From contig JASHYE010000298.1 in assembly GCA_030043155.1 (NCBI GenBank), positions 1 through 7,215 of the forward strand: a DNA stretch of 7,215 nucleotides, given 5' to 3'. This DNA is from Candidatus Acidiferrales bacterium. Lineage in GTDB: Bacteria; Acidobacteriota; Terriglobia; Acidoferrales; UBA7541. Position 1 is the stretch's first letter. Each line of letters opens with the position of its first letter. A program made the position numbers and the translations under genes. The notes beneath the pieces were generated by a model. That model did not search any database, was not told the origin of the DNA, and was given only the letters and a program-made list of their open reading frames with translations. Shown here piece by piece: positions 4,607-7,215 of the stretch.

Positions 4607-6763
4607 ACAAAGCGAATTCGCCAAATCGTCGCGGTCGGCGCCATCGCCGGATTTTTATCGGCATCGACGCCGGTCCATGCTCAGCAACATCCTCAGCCCC
4701 CTGCGCCATCACAAGCCGTTTCTGTCCTCCATTCGGAGTCGAATCTCGTGCGCATCGATGTGGAAGTCGATGATAGTTCGGGTAAACCGATTACCGGCCT
4801 GCAAGCATCGCAATTTTCCATCACTGATAACGGCAAGCCCCAGCAGATCACAAATTTTTCGTATGCGGACATTGAAAAAGTTGAAACCGCAGGCGTTGAA
4901 AACGCTAAACCTATAGTTGTGCCCGTCGACAGTGATGCGCCCGAGGCTTCTGCAGACGTGAGTGATGCCGTGCGCAATCATCGCATGACTGTGCTGTTCT
5001 TCGATTTGACGTCCATGGAAACCGATGATCTCACTCGGGCCCACGATTCCGCGCTCAAATTCGTTCGCAAGCAAATGACTCCCGCCGATCTTGTTGCTGT
5101 GATCACATTTTCATCTCGCCTCTCGGTCCTGGCGAATTTCACGAATGATCACGCCGTTCTGGAGAAGGCCATCGCGCAGATTGTTCCCGGCGTTTCCTCG
5201 GATCTGGCTTCTCCTCTCTTTGCCGCCGCCCAAAATGGCGAGACTTCCGTGCAGGAGTACACGGGAGCCGCATACACGCCGGATGAAACGGAATTCAACG
5301 TCTTCAATACGGATCAAAAACTCGCTGCTGTCGAAGGTCTCGCCGACGTGCTTGGGGCAATCCCGGGACGCAAGGCTATGGTCGAGTTCACTGGCGGTCT
5401 GACGCAAACGGGAGAGGAAAACCGCGCGGAGCTTCGCGCCGCGACTGACGCTGCTAATCGCGCCGATGTCTCCATTTATTCCATCGATGCTCGCGGCCTT
5501 TTCGCGCTGCCGCCGGGTGGCGATGCCACCACCGACGCAGCTACCGGCACTTCCATGTTCAGCGGCGCTTCGGTCTATCATCAGACGGATCAGCGGGAAG
5601 ATTCGCGCGATACTCTGGCAACTCTGTCTACGGATACGGGAGGCAAAGCCTTTTTCGATCTCGGAGATTTAAGCGACGCCTTTCCGCAAATTCAGAAAGA
5701 CAACGGCGGATACTATCTCGTTGGATATAGCCTGGCCGCCGGCGTGAAACGCGATGGCAGTTGGCACACCATTCGCGTAAAGGTGAATGCGCGCGGCGCT
5801 CGCGTCCGCTATCGCACCGGCTATTACGCCCCGAAAGATTTTCAGCATTTCGCATCCGAAGACCGCAAAGAACAGCTTGCCGAAGCGATGGATTCACCGG
5901 ACCCGTACGTCGATTTGCCGATCGCCGTCGAAACCGCGGCTTTCCGCCTGAACGATCGCCAGATTTATGTGCCCATCGCCGCCAAAATTTCGTCCAGCGC
6001 GCTGCAATGGGCCGAAAAGCGCGGCGACCGCGAAGCCAGTTTCGACTTTGCCGCGGAAGTTCGCGCGTATCCCGCAGGACAAGTCGTCGCCCAGTTGCAG
6101 GACACTATTCACGTGAAGCTGGGCGCGGAGCGCTATCAGCAAGTAAGCAGCAGCAACCTTGTGTACGAAGGCGGCGTCGTGCTCAGTCCCGGAAAATATC
6201 GTTTGAAGTTTCTTGCGCGAGAAAACGAAATGGGGCACATCGGCAGTTTCGAAACGGATTTAATTCTGCCGCCTCGTCCTGTCGCGCGACTCTCCATGAG
6301 TTCCGTGCTTCTCTCGAACGAGTTGGTGCCGATCGCGAAAAGCTCCGAAGTTCAAACAAAGGAGCAGGGCCGTGTCGCAAGAATCAGCAGCACACCGCTC
6401 GAAATGAACGGTGAAAGGATCATTCCGAGCGTCACACGCCTGTTTACCCAGCAGCAAACGCTTTACATATTTTTTCAGGCGTACTATCCAGACGGAGTTG
6501 AAGCAAGGCAATTGCGCGGCGGACTGATCTTTTTTCGCGACGGTGAGCAAATCAAGGCCACGCCTCTGTTGATGCCCACCGGTGTCGATTCGGAAACCCG
6601 CACAGCGTCATTCCGCATCAGCCTGCCGCTCTCGCAATTGCCGCTTGGCCGATATTCCGTGCAAGCAGTGGTCGTGGGCGCTGGAACGCAGCATGCTGCA
6701 TTCGGCCGCGCCTATCTCGCGCTGCTGCAGCCAGTGGCCGCGTCAGGCACAGCCACTCCCTAA
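4604..6763 (+). CDS. Secreted VWFA-related Acidobacterial domain protein (TIGR03436-like)
   Basis: Protein of 719 residues. The start at 4604 gives a clean signal peptide (MTKRIRQIV basic start, hydrophobic 8-22, cleavage after VHA at 26, mature QQHPQPP), so it acts in the periplasm, at the outer membrane or outside. An N-terminal segment (48-85, LVRIDVEVDDSSGKPITGL and FSITDNGKPQQITNF) is the usual lead-in of this family. The von Willebrand A-like fold spans about 128-300: MTVLFFD strand ending in D134-L-T-S-M138, PADLVAVITFSSRL, KAMVEFTGGL, and SIYSIDARGL. A family-typical tail, GGYYLVGYSLA (368-378) and RYRTGYYAP (402-410), closes the core. Residues 420-719 are predicted beta-rich and not assigned. 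The metal site is degenerate: DxSxS is replaced by D-L-T-S-M, so cation-dependent binding is doubtful. No Cys is seen. It is coupled to the receptor gene, which suggests a shared envelope role. The partner and ligand are unknown. Confidence 0.88.
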   Translation: MTKRIRQIVAVGAIAGFLSASTPVHAQQHPQPPAPSQAVSVLHSESNLVRIDVEVDDSSGKPITGLQASQFSITDNGKPQQITNFSYADIEKVETAGVENAKPIVVPVDSDAPEASADVSDAVRNHRMTVLFFDLTSMETDDLTRAHDSALKFVRKQMTPADLVAVITFSSRLSVLANFTNDHAVLEKAIAQIVPGVSSDLASPLFAAAQNGETSVQEYTGAAYTPDETEFNVFNTDQKLAAVEGLADVLGAIPGRKAMVEFTGGLTQTGEENRAELRAATDAANRADVSIYSIDARGLFALPPGGDATTDAATGTSMFSGASVYHQTDQREDSRDTLATLSTDTGGKAFFDLGDLSDAFPQIQKDNGGYYLVGYSLAAGVKRDGSWHTIRVKVNARGARVRYRTGYYAPKDFQHFASEDRKEQLAEAMDSPDPYVDLPIAVETAAFRLNDRQIYVPIAAKISSSALQWAEKRGDREASFDFAAEVRAYPAGQVVAQLQDTIHVKLGAERYQQVSSSNLVYEGGVVLSPGKYRLKFLARENEMGHIGSFETDLILPPRPVARLSMSSVLLSNELVPIAKSSEVQTKEQGRVARISSTPLEMNGERIIPSVTRLFTQQQTLYIFFQAYYPDGVEARQLRGGLIFFRDGEQIKATPLLMPTGVDSETRTASFRISLPLSQLPLGRYSVQAVVVGAGTQHAAFGRAYLALLQPVAASGTATP

Positions 6764-6815
6764 TCTCAGCGTAACGTCGCAGATTCTTATCATTCTTAGC
6801 GGGGACGCTCCGCAA

Positions 6816-6844
6816 TTGCGTCTCACTCCCTCCGCAGTTACAAT
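6816..6844 (+). promoter_or_regulatory. Candidate sigma70-type promoter for the esterase-like gene
   Basis: TTGCGT at 6816-6821 (4 of 6 to TTGACA) is followed after exactly 17 bases by TACAAT at 6839-6844 (5 of 6 to TATAAT). Transcription would start near 6851 and leave about 35 bases of leader with a strong GGAGG. Spacing and position are good. The call rests on consensus matching only. Confidence 0.4.
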
Positions 6845-6872
6845 CCCTGCGCTCGCCGTCAACGCAGCATTT

Positions 6873-6877
6873 GGAGG
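6873..6877 (+). promoter_or_regulatory. Ribosome binding site GGAGG deciding the third gene's start
   Basis: GGAGG at 6873-6877 lies 3 bases before an ATG at 6881 and 9 bases before a second in-frame ATG at 6887. The longer spacing is closer to normal, so 6887 is preferred. The two starts differ by only two residues. Confidence 0.6.
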
Positions 6878-6886
6878 AAAATGCCG

Positions 6887-7215
6887 ATGCACCGTTCGCC
6901 GATTACTGACCGTGCAAAGGACCAGACGCGCACCGCCGCTGCAAAATTCGCCGCATACGCGATCGCTCTCTGCGCGGCGCTCGCGATTTGCGCCGCATCT
7001 GTTTCCACCGCGCCGCGCCCGCAAGCCGGCGGCGCGATGGCGCGTATCAGCTTCGGCTCAGACCTCAGTTCCACCCCGCTCGACGGCCGCGTTTACATTG
7101 TCTTTTCCGTCAACCAAGATAATCCGCGCATGGGCGTCGTGGAAAGAGAAGTCGAATCCGCACAAGTTTTCGGCGCGGACATTGACGGCCTCGCGCCAGG
7201 ACAGTCCGCCACGAT
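6887..7215 (+). CDS. Exported protein, N-terminus of a probable esterase-like alpha/beta hydrolase (partial)
   Basis: The first 109 codons are in the window and the 3' end is cut off. A long N-region with several Arg/Lys (R3, R9, K11, R15, K20) precedes a hydrophobic stretch at about 21-42 (FAAYAIALCAALAICAASV), which is a signal peptide or anchor. There is no twin-arginine motif. After it come LDGRVYIVFSVN (65-76) and VFGADIDGLAPGQSAT (94-109). These words resemble the N-terminal beta-sandwich that precedes the catalytic domain in acidobacterial proteins annotated as enterochelin-esterase-like (PF00756). No catalytic residues are inside the window, so the function is tentative. It is 123 bases after the VWA gene with its own likely promoter, and so is probably not strictly co-translated with it. 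The GC-rich codons match the upstream genes. Confidence 0.7.
   Translation, partial: MHRSPITDRAKDQTRTAAAKFAAYAIALCAALAICAASVSTAPRPQAGGAMARISFGSDLSSTPLDGRVYIVFSVNQDNPRMGVVEREVESAQVFGADIDGLAPGQSAT

Larger units (their letters stand above)
6764..6886 (+). other. Intergenic gap between VWA and esterase-like genes
   Basis: The gap is 123 bases long. A small hairpin AGCG-GGGA-CGCT (6798-6809) follows the VWA stop but has only four pairs and no T-tract, so it is a poor terminator. The rest holds the candidate promoter and ribosome binding site of the next gene. Partial readthrough from the upstream operon remains possible. Confidence 0.5.

Noticed and set aside
5761..6414. 217-codon + strand frame inside the VWA gene
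   Set aside because: It is an Arg/Ser/Pro-rich out-of-frame reading of the VWA gene with no recognisable domain.
1..7215. CRISPR array, rRNA, transposase or complete tRNA
   Set aside because: No regularly spaced repeats, rRNA-like stretches, transposase motifs or full cloverleaf were seen.

Overview
The window most likely comes from a soil-type Acidobacteriota chromosome. The main reason is the gene pair that fills it. One gene encodes a large outer-membrane receptor with an N-terminal carboxypeptidase-regulatory-like domain (the expanded acidobacterial 'Oar/TonB-dependent receptor-like' group). The other encodes a secreted protein of the 'VWFA-related Acidobacterial domain' family (TIGR03436). 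Family names come from recognised sequence motifs, not from a search.

Layout: (1) 1-129 looks like the last 42 codons of an unrecognised + strand gene. (2) 130-1118 is almost 1 kb without a convincing gene. It holds a strong hairpin (276-305), a cluster of direct and inverted GGGAACAA-type repeats (367-421), and a 45-nt sequence (476-520) that matches the 3' half of an initiator tRNA-fMet from anticodon loop to CCA, with no 5' half beside it. It also holds a degenerate second T-arm-like motif (667-683), a GC-rich hairpin (772-790), and what must be the upstream control region of the receptor operon. (3) 1119-4604 is the receptor gene. (4) 4604-6763 is the VWA gene, whose ATG overlaps the receptor stop codon by one base. 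(5) After a 123-nt gap with a good sigma70-like promoter, a third exported protein starts at 6887 and runs off the window. Its N-terminus resembles the leading domain of acidobacterial enterochelin-esterase-like alpha/beta hydrolases.

How it fits together: the receptor and VWA protein are very probably made from one mRNA with coupled translation, and both carry export signals, so they are candidates for a cell-envelope pair. The receptor has a barrel with a terminal aromatic residue, but the usual plug position is occupied by a Gly-rich segment. Its transport role is therefore uncertain. The third gene has its own likely promoter and may or may not be functionally linked.

The most unexpected item is the tRNA-fMet half. 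It reads as an attachment-site scar, so the DNA upstream of about 476 may be the end of an integrated element or its relic. The receptor/VWA operon would then lie in the original chromosome just outside it.
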